Positions 42,239 to 49,608 of a DNA stretch of 64,000 nucleotides are shown one piece after another. The notes under the pieces were generated by a model that was not told where the DNA came from, searched no databases, and saw nothing but the letters and a program-made list of their open reading frames with translations. This DNA is from Hymenobacter sp. YC55. Its GTDB lineage: Bacteria; Bacteroidota; Bacteroidia; Cytophagales; Hymenobacteraceae. Positions within the stretch are counted from its first letter, which is position 1. Each line of letters starts with the position of its first letter. The stretch spans positions 124,001-188,000 of the forward strand of contig NZ_JARNTX010000002.1 of NCBI RefSeq assembly GCF_029433095.1, read 5' to 3'. The translations under genes and the position numbers were made by a program.

Positions 42239-43573
42239 ATGAAGTCATTTCTCGCCACTGTAGGCCTGAGTTTCGGCCTGGCATTTACCTCGTTCGGTCA
42301 AGCGGCCAAGCACGTAGTTCTCATTAGCATCGACGGGTTCCGGCCCGATTTCTACCGGGAAGCCAAGTGGCCGACGCCCAACTTGCAGCGCATGGCCGCG
42401 CAGGGCACCTCGGCCGATGGGGTGCGGGGCGTGTTTCCGAGCGTGACGTATCCGTCGCACACCACGCTCATTACGGGCGTGGCCCCGCTGCAGCACGGAA
42501 TCTACTACAACTCGCCCTTCGAGCCCGATGGCGCCACTGGGCGCTGGTATTGGGAGGAAAACCTAATCAAGACCGAAACGCTTTGGGACGCCGTGCACAA
42601 AGCGGGCCTCAAGTCGGCTTCCGTGATGTGGCCCGTGTCGGTGGGCGCCCCCATCGACTACAACGTGCCCGAGTTTTGGTCGCTCGATAAAAATATGGAC
42701 CGTTTCACGCCGGTGCGCGAGCAAACTATGCCTAAAGGCCTGATGGAGGAAATTGAAACCAACGCCACCGGCAAGCTCACGGCCCGCGACATGAGCAGCG
42801 ACTATGTCAGCGGCGACGAAAACGGCAGCCGTATTGCGGCCTACCTGATGGCAACCTACAAGCCCGCGCTGCTCACCTTGCACGTATTCGGGGTAGACCA
42901 CGCCGAGCACCAAGACGGCCGCGACGGGGAGCACGTGCGCCGGGCCCTAGCCACCGCCGATTGGGTGGTGGGCAACATTGTGGAGGCTCTCACCAAAGCG
43001 GGCATCGAAAAGGAAACGGCCGTGATAGTAACCGGTGACCATGGCTTCGTGGACATCACCACCACGCTGGCCCCCAACGTGTGGCTGGCGCAGAACGGCC
43101 TGTACGGCGCCAACAAAGGTGACTGGAAAGCGCAGTTTCACACTTCCGGCGCCGCCGCTTTCTTGATGCTGAAAACCAAGAACGACAAGAAAACCTTGGA
43201 GCAAGTACGCCGCCTATTGGCCGCCGCACCCGCCGAGCAGCGCAACCTGTTCCGGGTGGTGGAGCGCGCCGAGCTAGACCAGATTGGCGCCGACCCGAAT
43301 GTGGCGCTGGCGCTGGCCCCCGTACCGGGCGTATCCATGAACAGCAGCCGCGAAGGCGAAGTAATACGGCTCGGCAAAGGCGGCACCCACGGCTTCTTCC
43401 CCGATTTCGCCCAAATCCAAACCGGCTTCATTGGCTTTGGTCCTGGCTTTACGGCCGGGCAGGTGGTGCCCCAAATGGCGCTGCAAGATGTAGCTCCTAT
43501 TACCGCCCGGTTGTTGGGTCTGCCGTTCACGGGTGCCCAAAGCCCTGTGCCCGCGCAAGTGGTGAAGCGGTAG
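42239..43573 (+). CDS. Alkaline phosphatase superfamily ecto-nucleotide pyrophosphatase/phosphodiesterase
   Basis: This 444-residue protein has a signal peptide (ending FTSFGQA). NPP-family motifs are in order: VLISIDGFRPDF (metal Asp), FPSVTYPSHTTLITG (catalytic Thr in the VTYPSH segment), VFGVDHAEHQDG (metal Asp/His) and VTGDHGF (metal Asp-His). These provide the two zinc sites and nucleophile for hydrolysing phosphodiester or pyrophosphate bonds outside the cytoplasm. It lies 51 bp after the TonB receptor gene on the same strand, so the pair may process and import a phosphorylated compound. That pairing is inferred from location only. Confidence 0.9.
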   Translation: MKSFLATVGLSFGLAFTSFGQAAKHVVLISIDGFRPDFYREAKWPTPNLQRMAAQGTSADGVRGVFPSVTYPSHTTLITGVAPLQHGIYYNSPFEPDGATGRWYWEENLIKTETLWDAVHKAGLKSASVMWPVSVGAPIDYNVPEFWSLDKNMDRFTPVREQTMPKGLMEEIETNATGKLTARDMSSDYVSGDENGSRIAAYLMATYKPALLTLHVFGVDHAEHQDGRDGEHVRRALATADWVVGNIVEALTKAGIEKETAVIVTGDHGFVDITTTLAPNVWLAQNGLYGANKGDWKAQFHTSGAAAFLMLKTKNDKKTLEQVRRLLAAAPAEQRNLFRVVERAELDQIGADPNVALALAPVPGVSMNSSREGEVIRLGKGGTHGFFPDFAQIQTGFIGFGPGFTAGQVVPQMALQDVAPITARLLGLPFTGAQSPVPAQVVKR

Positions 43574-43644
43574 ACGGCCAGCCCTTGGTGAATTTACGTG
43601 CTACCTATACTTACTGAATTCTATTGCTCGTGTAGTGCAAGAGG

Positions 43645-43693
43645 CTAAAACGACAAACGGACCGCAATTTTTGCGGTCCGTTTGTCGTTTTAG
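43645..43693. terminator. Palindromic terminator between convergent genes
   Basis: Arms 43645-43667 and 43671-43693 are exact 23-nt reverse complements (core AAACGGACCGCAA) with a TTT loop. It separates the phosphodiesterase gene from the convergent TPR protein gene. Confidence 0.85.
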
Positions 43694-43715
43694 TTCTTTG
43701 CTTTTATAGCCTAGC

Positions 43716-44648
43716 CTACATCTTTTTCTTGGAACTGGTTTTCGAACTAGGTGTGGTTGTAGTGGCGAGGCGGCGTTCTATGTCTTCCACCATATACAGG
43801 GCATCGCTCTTCATCTGCGGGTCGTCGGTGAAGTAGCGGGCCGCCGCACGGGCTTCCTCGCCTGCCTTAGCCAGTTGCTTGAGTTCGTTGTAGCTATAGG
43901 CCAAGTGGAAATGAGTCCAGGCATAACTCGGGCGCAGCTTGATGGCCCGTTTGAAAGGCGCCACGCTCTCGGCAAACCGATTCCGCAGCATGTTCACGTA
44001 GCCGAGCGCATAATACGATGTGAAGTCGCCGAGGCCGTGGGCGTTGGCCGTGGTGTAGTTGCGCGCTACCAGCGACATCAGCGTTTTGGGCGACTTCTCG
44101 GCTTCGGCACAATCACACTGCAACACTTGGTAGTAATAGTCGCCTAAGGCCCGGCTTATTTTGTAGTTGGCGGGGTACTGCTTTTTCAAGCTCAGCAGCG
44201 TGCGCTCTATCGGGAAGTTGTAGGGTATGGCGGCGCGGCTGTAGCGGACCCGCAACGAATCGAGCCGTTCGAGCGGTTCCAAGTCGCGGAAGCCGAACGC
44301 CTCGTACTCGCGGCTGCGCAGGTTGTAGTTGATTGCCAGCTCCATTTTCTTGAGCACCACGGCCGGGCGGCGGTGCTTGGGGTCGAAGCGGTTGAGCACT
44401 TTGTAAGCCGACTCGTACTTACGGTCCTGCATCAGCTGCGACGCTCTTTCTAGTACATCGGCTTCGGCAGTGGCCTTGGCTGGCGTGGCCGCTGGTTTGG
44501 CTGCCGCGGTGGCTGATTTCGTTTTAGTGGCAGCAGGTTTAGCTGCGGCAGCCGGCTTGGAAGGCTTGGCGTCGGGTTGAGTTTGGGCGAAGGAGGGACA
44601 CGCCAAACTCAGGGGCAAAAGCAAGAGAAAGAGGAGACGGTGTTGCAT
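43716..44648 (-). CDS. Secreted TPR-type repeat protein with Ala/Lys-rich linker
   Basis: This 310-residue protein has a signal peptide (MQHRLLFLLLLPLSLACPSFAQ). A low-complexity Ala/Lys/Thr-rich linker follows (about 24-65), then a helical region resembling degenerate TPRs (SYAWTHFHLAYSYNELKQLAKAGEEARAAARY in parts; ADVLERASQLMQDRKYESAYKV). TPR proteins act as protein-protein scaffolds; the partner is unknown. The lysine-rich tail (SSKTSSKKKM) is unusual. Its start faces the pheA leader region, so the 112 bp between them must hold divergent promoters. Confidence 0.75.
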   Translation of the reverse strand: MQHRLLFLLLLPLSLACPSFAQTQPDAKPSKPAAAAKPAATKTKSATAAAKPAATPAKATAEADVLERASQLMQDRKYESAYKVLNRFDPKHRRPAVVLKKMELAINYNLRSREYEAFGFRDLEPLERLDSLRVRYSRAAIPYNFPIERTLLSLKKQYPANYKISRALGDYYYQVLQCDCAEAEKSPKTLMSLVARNYTTANAHGLGDFTSYYALGYVNMLRNRFAESVAPFKRAIKLRPSYAWTHFHLAYSYNELKQLAKAGEEARAAARYFTDDPQMKSDALYMVEDIERRLATTTTPSSKTSSKKKM

Positions 44649-44760
44649 AGGTGGTCGTGTATACGAAACTCGGGGCGGTACCAGTTAACAAAATGAAGAA
44701 GGTAAATCGTTGATTTTCTGAAAATCTTTCTCCACATTGCCGCCGTTAAGCTACTCACCC

Positions 44761-44814
44761 ATGGCACAGCAACGCTACTTTTTTGGCTTTTATTACTTCT
44801 GCGCTTCTGCGTAG
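44761..44814 (+). CDS. Phe/Tyr-rich leader peptide 1 of the aromatic amino acid operon
   Basis: This 17-codon ORF encodes MAQQRYFFGFYYFCASA and is far too short to be a normal protein. Seven of the eight residues at positions 6-13 are Phe or Tyr. The aromatic block ends five codons before the stop. The stop codon overlaps AGTCGAG (44813-44819), which can pair with the left arm of the terminator at 44855-44886. It lies upstream of genes that make exactly Phe and Tyr. By analogy with pheA, pheST and trp leaders of Proteobacteria it is an attenuation peptide that stalls ribosomes when Phe-tRNA or Tyr-tRNA is scarce. Confidence 0.8.
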   Translation: MAQQRYFFGFYYFCASA

Positions 44815-44854
44815 TCGAGCAGCCGCCGTGTAGCTTTTCCAACCTGAAAACTCC

Positions 44855-44886
44855 AGCGCCTCTCGACTTCGAGAGGCGCTTTTTTT
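44855..44886 (+). terminator. Attenuator terminator 1
   Basis: Stem AGCGCCTCTCG (44855-44865) with CGAGAGGCGCT (44870-44880), 4-nt loop, then a run of seven T (44880-44886). This is the strongest factor-independent terminator in the window. It stands between leader peptide 1 and leader peptide 2, before any structural gene. Confidence 0.85.
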
Positions 44887-44901
44887 ACGTCTTTTCCTTC
44901 C

Positions 44902-44964
44902 ATGCGCCACTTCGCTCCCATTTTTACCTTCTTCTATTACCCGTTCTTTTACTCGAAGAACTAG
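44902..44964 (+). CDS. Phe/Tyr-rich leader peptide 2
   Basis: This 20-codon ORF encodes MRHFAPIFTFFYYPFFYSKN with six Phe and three Tyr. Seven of eight residues at positions 10-17 are aromatic, mirroring leader 1. It lies beyond terminator 1, so it is transcribed only when that terminator is read through. The last base of its stop codon begins GGCCC (44964-44968), which is complementary to GGGCC in the left arm of the next hairpin (45008-45012). The layout repeats that of leader 1 and supports a second attenuation step. Confidence 0.75.
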   Translation: MRHFAPIFTFFYYPFFYSKN

Positions 44965-45006
44965 GCCCGTTTTTGCCGCTGCTGACTCACCGCACACCGC
45001 AAACCT

Positions 45007-45033
45007 AGGGCCCCGCACAGTGGAGCCCTTTTT
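45007..45033 (+). terminator. Attenuator terminator 2 (imperfect)
   Basis: AGGGC (45007-45011) pairs with GCCCT (45025-45029), CC (45013-45014) with GG (45022-45023), with one C/A mismatch between them, followed by TTTTT (45029-45033). It is weaker than terminator 1 and lies 58 nt before the pheA ATG. Confidence 0.55.
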
Positions 45034-45090
45034 CATGCTCTTTTCCTAAGTCCCGTGCTTCCCTCTCCTTCTTCTTATCGGTCACCCCTA

Positions 45091-45924
45091 ATGTCCTCCT
45101 CTTCCGCCATTGCTATTCAGGGTTATGCGGGCAGCTTCCACGAGTTGGCCGCCCGTCACTATTTCGGCTCAACCCCGGCTATTGCGCCCTGCGCCACTTT
45201 TAGCGAAGTAGTACGGCAGGTAACGAGTGGCGCCGCTGAGGTTGGATTGATGGCCATTGAGAATTCCATTGCTGGCAGCATCCTGCCCAACTACAGCTTG
45301 TTGCAGCGGTCGGCGGTGCAAGTGACGGGCGAGGTATACTTGCGCATCCGGCAGCACTTGCTAGCCTTGCCGGGGCAAGAACTGGCCGATATTCGGGAGG
45401 TGCACTCGCATCCGGTGGCGCTGCTGCAATGCGCCGACTTCTTGGCCCTGCACCCCTGGCAATTGGTTGAAACTGTAGATACCGCCCTCAGTGCCCGACA
45501 CTTGCGCGAGCACAGCCAGATAGGAATTGCGGCTGTGGCCGGCGAAGCGGCCGCCCGGCTCTACGGGCTGGAGGTGCTGGCCCACGATATTCACGCCGAC
45601 CCCGAAAATTACACCCGCTTCCTGGTGCTGGAGCGTCAAGACCCCGAGCGGTCCATCAGTACGGCCAACAAAGCCTCGCTCTATTTTCACACCGACCACC
45701 AGCGCGGCAGCTTGGCCCGCGTGCTAACGTGCATTGCCGGCCACGGCTTCAACCTTTCCAAGCTACAGTCGTGCCCGCGGCCGGGGCGCACCTGGCAGTA
45801 CTACTTCCATGCTGATGTCGAGTTCGACGAAGCCGCACAACTGCCGGCGCTGCTGCAAGAGTTGACCCTGCTCACCGACGATCTGCAAGTGCTTGGTGCC
45901 TATCAACGCGGCGAATATTATTGA
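45091..45924 (+). CDS. pheA: Prephenate dehydratase (monofunctional)
   Basis: From the ATG at 45091 the protein is 277 residues; a GTG twelve codons earlier is the alternative start. A periplasmic-binding-like catalytic domain (about 1-180) has AIQGYAGSFHELAA, IENSIAGSI and the essential NYTRFLVL motif. A C-terminal ACT domain follows (about 190-270; GSLARVLTCIAGHGFNLSKLQS) where Phe is normally sensed. It converts prephenate to phenylpyruvate. There is no chorismate mutase domain; that activity is fused to the DAHP synthase at the operon's end. It is the first structural gene after the tandem attenuator. Confidence 0.92.
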   Translation: MSSSSAIAIQGYAGSFHELAARHYFGSTPAIAPCATFSEVVRQVTSGAAEVGLMAIENSIAGSILPNYSLLQRSAVQVTGEVYLRIRQHLLALPGQELADIREVHSHPVALLQCADFLALHPWQLVETVDTALSARHLREHSQIGIAAVAGEAAARLYGLEVLAHDIHADPENYTRFLVLERQDPERSISTANKASLYFHTDHQRGSLARVLTCIAGHGFNLSKLQSCPRPGRTWQYYFHADVEFDEAAQLPALLQELTLLTDDLQVLGAYQRGEYY

Positions 45925-46067
45925 CCGAGTCCGCTTATCACCATCAAGCATGTGCTTGATAAGATGCTGCTAACGGCGGCTCTGCCTCAACAAGAAACAA
46001 GTCGATAATGCACCAAGCAGGAGCTTGGAAATCTTCCCGAGTAACTGGCAACCATCAACAAACCGCC

Positions 46068-47240
46068 ATGCAAGTTTCAACTGCTCAGCGCTTAGCGAAT
46101 ACCGGTGAATACTACTTCTCGCAGAAGCTGCGCGAAATTGCGGCCCTCAACCAAGCTGGCGCCGACATCATCAACCTCGGCATCGGCAGCCCCGACCTGC
46201 CGCCGCACCCAACCGTAACGGCAGCTCTCACGGCCTCAGCTGCGCTGCCCACCACCCACGGCTACCAGAGCTACCAAGGCATTCCGGCTTTGCGTGCGGC
46301 CGTGGCCGAATGGTACGACCGCGCCTACGGCGTGACCCTCGACCCGGCTACCGAAGTGCTACCCTTGCTCGGCTCGAAAGAAGGCTTGATGCACATCGGG
46401 ATGACGTTCTTGGAAGCCGGCGACGTGGTGTTGATTCCGAACCCAGGTTACCCCACTTACCGGGCAGTAGCCGAAATCTGCGGCGCCACCATCCGCGAGT
46501 ACAACCTGACGGAAGCTACTGGTTGGCTACCCGACCTGGAGGCCCTAGCCGAGTCGGACTTGAGTGAGGTGAAGATGATGCTGGTCAACTACCCGCACAT
46601 GCCCACCGGCACCCGCGCCGATGCGGCGTTCCTTGCGCGCCTTGTGGCCTTTGCGCAGCAGCACCAGATCATGCTGATCCACGACAACCCCTACAGCTTC
46701 ATCCTCAACGATGCGCCCATGAGCTTACTGGCGGTGCCGGGGGCGCGGGAAGTGGCATTGGAACTGAATTCGCTGAGCAAGTCGCACAACATGGCTGGCT
46801 GGCGCGTAGGCTTGCTCGCGGGCCGCGCCGATTGGCTGCGGGAGGTATTGCGCTTCAAGAGCAACATGGATTCGGGCATGTTTCTGCCAGTGCAGCAGGC
46901 GGCCGTAGCGGCGCTAGCACTTGGGGATGAGTGGTTTGCAGAGCTCAACGCCGTGTACAAGGGCCGCCGTCAGGTGGTATTCGAGCTGCTGCACACCCTC
47001 GGCTGCCAGCCTGACCCTGAGCAAACCGGCCTGTTTGTGTGGGCCGCCGTGCCACCCGCCTATACCGATGGCTATGCCCTTAGCGACGAGCTACTAAATG
47101 AGGCCCGCGTGTTCCTGACGCCCGGCGGCATTTTCGGTAGCAACGGCAACGGTTTTATCCGGGTGAGTCTCTGCCAAAGCGAAGCAGTGCTTCGGAAGGC
47201 GGTGGACCGCATTGTGCAGTCACGCAAGGCGTTGGCCTAG
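46068..47240 (+). CDS. Class I/II PLP-dependent aminotransferase
   Basis: From the ATG at 46068 the protein is 390 residues. Fold-type I aminotransferase motifs are present: INLGIGSPDLPPHPTV, YQGIPALRAAVAEWY, LIPNPGYPTYRAVAE, NYPHMPTG, HDNPYSFIL, and SLSKSHNMAGWRVG with the PLP lysine Lys238. Being placed between pheA and tyrA, it probably transaminates phenylpyruvate and 4-hydroxyphenylpyruvate to Phe and Tyr. The family also includes LL-diaminopimelate and aspartate aminotransferases, so specificity rests on context. The 143-bp gap after pheA holds a small hairpin (TCAAGC/GCTTGA near 45944-45959). Confidence 0.88.
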   Translation: MQVSTAQRLANTGEYYFSQKLREIAALNQAGADIINLGIGSPDLPPHPTVTAALTASAALPTTHGYQSYQGIPALRAAVAEWYDRAYGVTLDPATEVLPLLGSKEGLMHIGMTFLEAGDVVLIPNPGYPTYRAVAEICGATIREYNLTEATGWLPDLEALAESDLSEVKMMLVNYPHMPTGTRADAAFLARLVAFAQQHQIMLIHDNPYSFILNDAPMSLLAVPGAREVALELNSLSKSHNMAGWRVGLLAGRADWLREVLRFKSNMDSGMFLPVQQAAVAALALGDEWFAELNAVYKGRRQVVFELLHTLGCQPDPEQTGLFVWAAVPPAYTDGYALSDELLNEARVFLTPGGIFGSNGNGFIRVSLCQSEAVLRKAVDRIVQSRKALA

Positions 47241-47267
47241 CTAAACACAGGTAAACTTCCAACGAAC

Positions 47268-48116
47268 ATGACCATCGTAACTGTAATAGGAATCGGGTTG
47301 ATTGGGGGCTCCCTAGCGTTAAGCTTACGGCAGCAGGGCCTAGCCACCCGCTTTATAGGAGTCGAAGCTAGCCCCGAAAACGCCCGGCGCGCGTTGGAAC
47401 TCGGCCTGATCGACGAAATTGAAACCGACCTCGCCACCGCCGTAGCCGCCGCCGACCTAGTAGTAGTAGCCGTGCCCATGGATGCCATGCTCAGCGTGTT
47501 GCCGCAGGTGCTGGATGCTGCCACCGGCCGCCAAGTAGTAGTAGATGTGGGTTCTACCAAAGAGAAACTGCTGGCGGCCGTGGCCGAGCACCCAAACCGT
47601 GGACGTTTCGTGGCCATCCACCCCATGGCCGGTACCGAGTACTCCGGACCCGAGGCGGCCGTGCAGCACTTGTTTGCCGGCAAAACCCTAGTGATGTGCG
47701 ACGCGCACCGCAGCGACCCGGATGCAGTGCAACTAGTAGAGAACTTGTTTCGGGCCTTGCCTATGCGCCTGCTCTACCTCGATGCCGCTGACCACGACTT
47801 GCACGCCGCGTACGTGTCGCATATTTCGCACATCACCTCTTTTGCGCTGGCACTCACCGTGTTGGAGAAAGAGAAAGAAGAGCAGCGTATCTTTGATTTG
47901 GCTAGCGGCGGTTTCGAGTCGACGGTGCGTCTGGCGAAAAGCTCTCCGGCTATGTGGGTACCCATCTTCCGTCAGAACCGCACCAACGTGCTCGACGTGC
48001 TAGACGAGCATCTGCGGCAGCTCCAGGAGCTACGCCGCTTGCTAGCCGATGAGGACTACGAAGGGCTGCGACATTCCATTGAACAAGCCAACCACATTCG
48101 CAAAATCATTTCCTAA
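47268..48116 (+). CDS. tyrA: Prephenate dehydrogenase
   Basis: This 282-residue protein starts with a Rossmann motif (VTVIGIGLIGGSLALSLRQ). It contains HPMAGTEYSGPEAA, the conserved substrate-binding HPMAG motif of TyrA, and the helical C-terminal dimerisation domain (AAYVSHISHITSFALALTV). It oxidatively decarboxylates prephenate to 4-hydroxyphenylpyruvate. There is no ACT domain and no mutase domain. It follows the aminotransferase by 27 bp. Confidence 0.92.
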   Translation: MTIVTVIGIGLIGGSLALSLRQQGLATRFIGVEASPENARRALELGLIDEIETDLATAVAAADLVVVAVPMDAMLSVLPQVLDAATGRQVVVDVGSTKEKLLAAVAEHPNRGRFVAIHPMAGTEYSGPEAAVQHLFAGKTLVMCDAHRSDPDAVQLVENLFRALPMRLLYLDAADHDLHAAYVSHISHITSFALALTVLEKEKEEQRIFDLASGGFESTVRLAKSSPAMWVPIFRQNRTNVLDVLDEHLRQLQELRRLLADEDYEGLRHSIEQANHIRKIIS

Positions 48117-48145
48117 ACCTATAATCTAGGCAGTCTTGAACGTCA

Positions 48146-48240
48146 GTCATGCTGAGCGCAGCCGAAGCATCTCGCGTGCTGATGTCTGATTAGTACTCCT
48201 ACATCAGCACGCGAGATGCTTCGGCTGCGCTCAGCATGAC
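48146..48240. repeat. Palindromic repeat, family B (40-bp perfect arms)
   Basis: Arms 48146-48185 and 48201-48240 are exact 40-nt reverse complements starting GTCATGCTGAGCGCAGCCGA, around a 15-nt loop. A third partial arm (GCGAGATGCTTC) follows near 48263. The same family is at 2885-2985. It separates tyrA from the DAHP synthase gene and could reduce read-through within the operon. Confidence 0.92.
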
Positions 48241-48356
48241 AGTACTTCTCCAGCGGCACCGCGCGAGATGCTTCAGCTCTGTGGACGCCAGATCAAATAG
48301 GAAGTCTTTTCTGACACAAAAACACTTTTAAAACTTCGCACATACACTTCAATACC

Positions 48357-49436
48357 ATGAACCAAACTGCCCTCGCGCCCAAGACCGTGAACATCCACAA
48401 AAAGGCGCTTCTAATTTCCGGACCATGCAGCGCCGAAACCGAAGAGCAAGTGCTGCAATCTGCCACTGAACTGGCGGCTACGGGCCGCGTGGATATGCTG
48501 CGTGCTGGCATCTGGAAGCCCCGCACCAAGCCGGGCATGTTCGAGGGCATCGGCACGAAGGGCCTGCCGTGGTTGCGCAAAGCCAAGGAAATAACTGGCT
48601 TGCCAGTGGCTGTGGAAGTGGCCACGGCCAAACACGTAGAGGATTGTTTGGCCTTCGAAGTGGACGTGCTGTGGGTAGGGGCCCGCACCACCGGCAACCC
48701 ATTCTCGGTGCAGGAAATAGCCAACGCGCTGCGGGGCGTGGATATTCCGGTGCTCGTGAAGAACCCGATTCACCCGGAGCTAGAGCTGTGGGTGGGCGCC
48801 GTAGAGCGCTTGGCCAAAGCCGGCCTGAAAGACCTCGGTCTGATTCACCGCGGTTTCGCTAGCTACGGCAACACCGACTTCCGCAACGCCCCCATGTGGC
48901 ACCTGCCCATCGAGATGAAGCGCCGGATGCCCGACCTGCCCATCATCTGCGACCCGAGCCACATCTGCGGCCGCCGCGACACGCTGGCCGCCGTAGCGCA
49001 GCAGTCGATTGACCTCGATTTCGATGGCCTCATGCTGGAGTCGCACCCCGACCCGGACAATGCCTGGAGCGACGCCAAGCAGCAAGTAACGGCCGCCGCC
49101 CTCAAAGACATGCTGGAGCACTTGGTATGGCGCCACGAGCCCGACAACCAGCGCGAGTTCCAAACTGCTCTGGCGGGTCTGCGCGAGCAAATCAACCAAC
49201 TCGACACCGAAATCATGCAGCTGCTCGGCCGCCGCATGGGCGTGGCGCAGCAAATCGGTCAGTACAAGAAAGACAACGACATCACCATCCTGCAAACCAA
49301 CCGCTACAGCGAAATCCTGGACCGCAGCCTGCGCCAGGGCACGGCCTTGGGCCTTACGCCCGAGTTCATTCATAGCTACCTCGAAGCCGTTCACTTGGAG
49401 TCTATCAACCGCCAGAACAAGGTGATGAACTCGTAG
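48357..49436 (+). CDS. Bifunctional DAHP synthase / chorismate mutase (type II fusion)
   Basis: This 359-residue protein has an N-terminal DAHP synthase barrel (about 15-260: LISGPCSAETEEQV, WKPRTKPGMFEGIG, GARTTGNPFSVQE, VKNPIHPE, CDPSHICGRRD, metal/PEP-binding residues). A C-terminal AroQ-type chorismate mutase follows (about 270-350: LREQINQLDTEIMQLLGRRM, YKKDNDITI). It catalyses the first step of the shikimate pathway and chorismate to prephenate, supplying the substrate for PheA and TyrA. It is the last gene of the aromatic operon, 240 bp after tyrA, and may have its own promoter after the repeat. Confidence 0.93.
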   Translation: MNQTALAPKTVNIHKKALLISGPCSAETEEQVLQSATELAATGRVDMLRAGIWKPRTKPGMFEGIGTKGLPWLRKAKEITGLPVAVEVATAKHVEDCLAFEVDVLWVGARTTGNPFSVQEIANALRGVDIPVLVKNPIHPELELWVGAVERLAKAGLKDLGLIHRGFASYGNTDFRNAPMWHLPIEMKRRMPDLPIICDPSHICGRRDTLAAVAQQSIDLDFDGLMLESHPDPDNAWSDAKQQVTAAALKDMLEHLVWRHEPDNQREFQTALAGLREQINQLDTEIMQLLGRRMGVAQQIGQYKKDNDITILQTNRYSEILDRSLRQGTALGLTPEFIHSYLEAVHLESINRQNKVMNS

Positions 49437-49608
49437 CGCTAAGGTGTAAGTACTTCATTATCAGATCAGAGTTCGGGAAAGGTGCAATGTTATACTTGTA
49501 CTTCTCTCGAACTCTCGTTTTGTAGCAAAACTCAACGCGTAGCGAGTTGTTGAGCTGAGATAAACTAGCGGCGCCAGCAGCAAGAGTAGGTGGGCTGAAA
49601 GACAGCCG

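Larger units (their letters stand above)
44761..45033 (+). promoter_or_regulatory. Tandem ribosome-mediated transcription attenuator
   Basis: The leader holds two modules, each made of an aromatic-rich micro-ORF, a segment at its stop codon complementary to the terminator's left arm, and a hairpin with T-run. A ribosome stalled in the aromatic block would leave the complementary segment free to form an antiterminator. One that reaches the stop codon would mask it and allow termination. This is inferred from sequence pairing and known attenuation logic, not measured. Confidence 0.75.
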
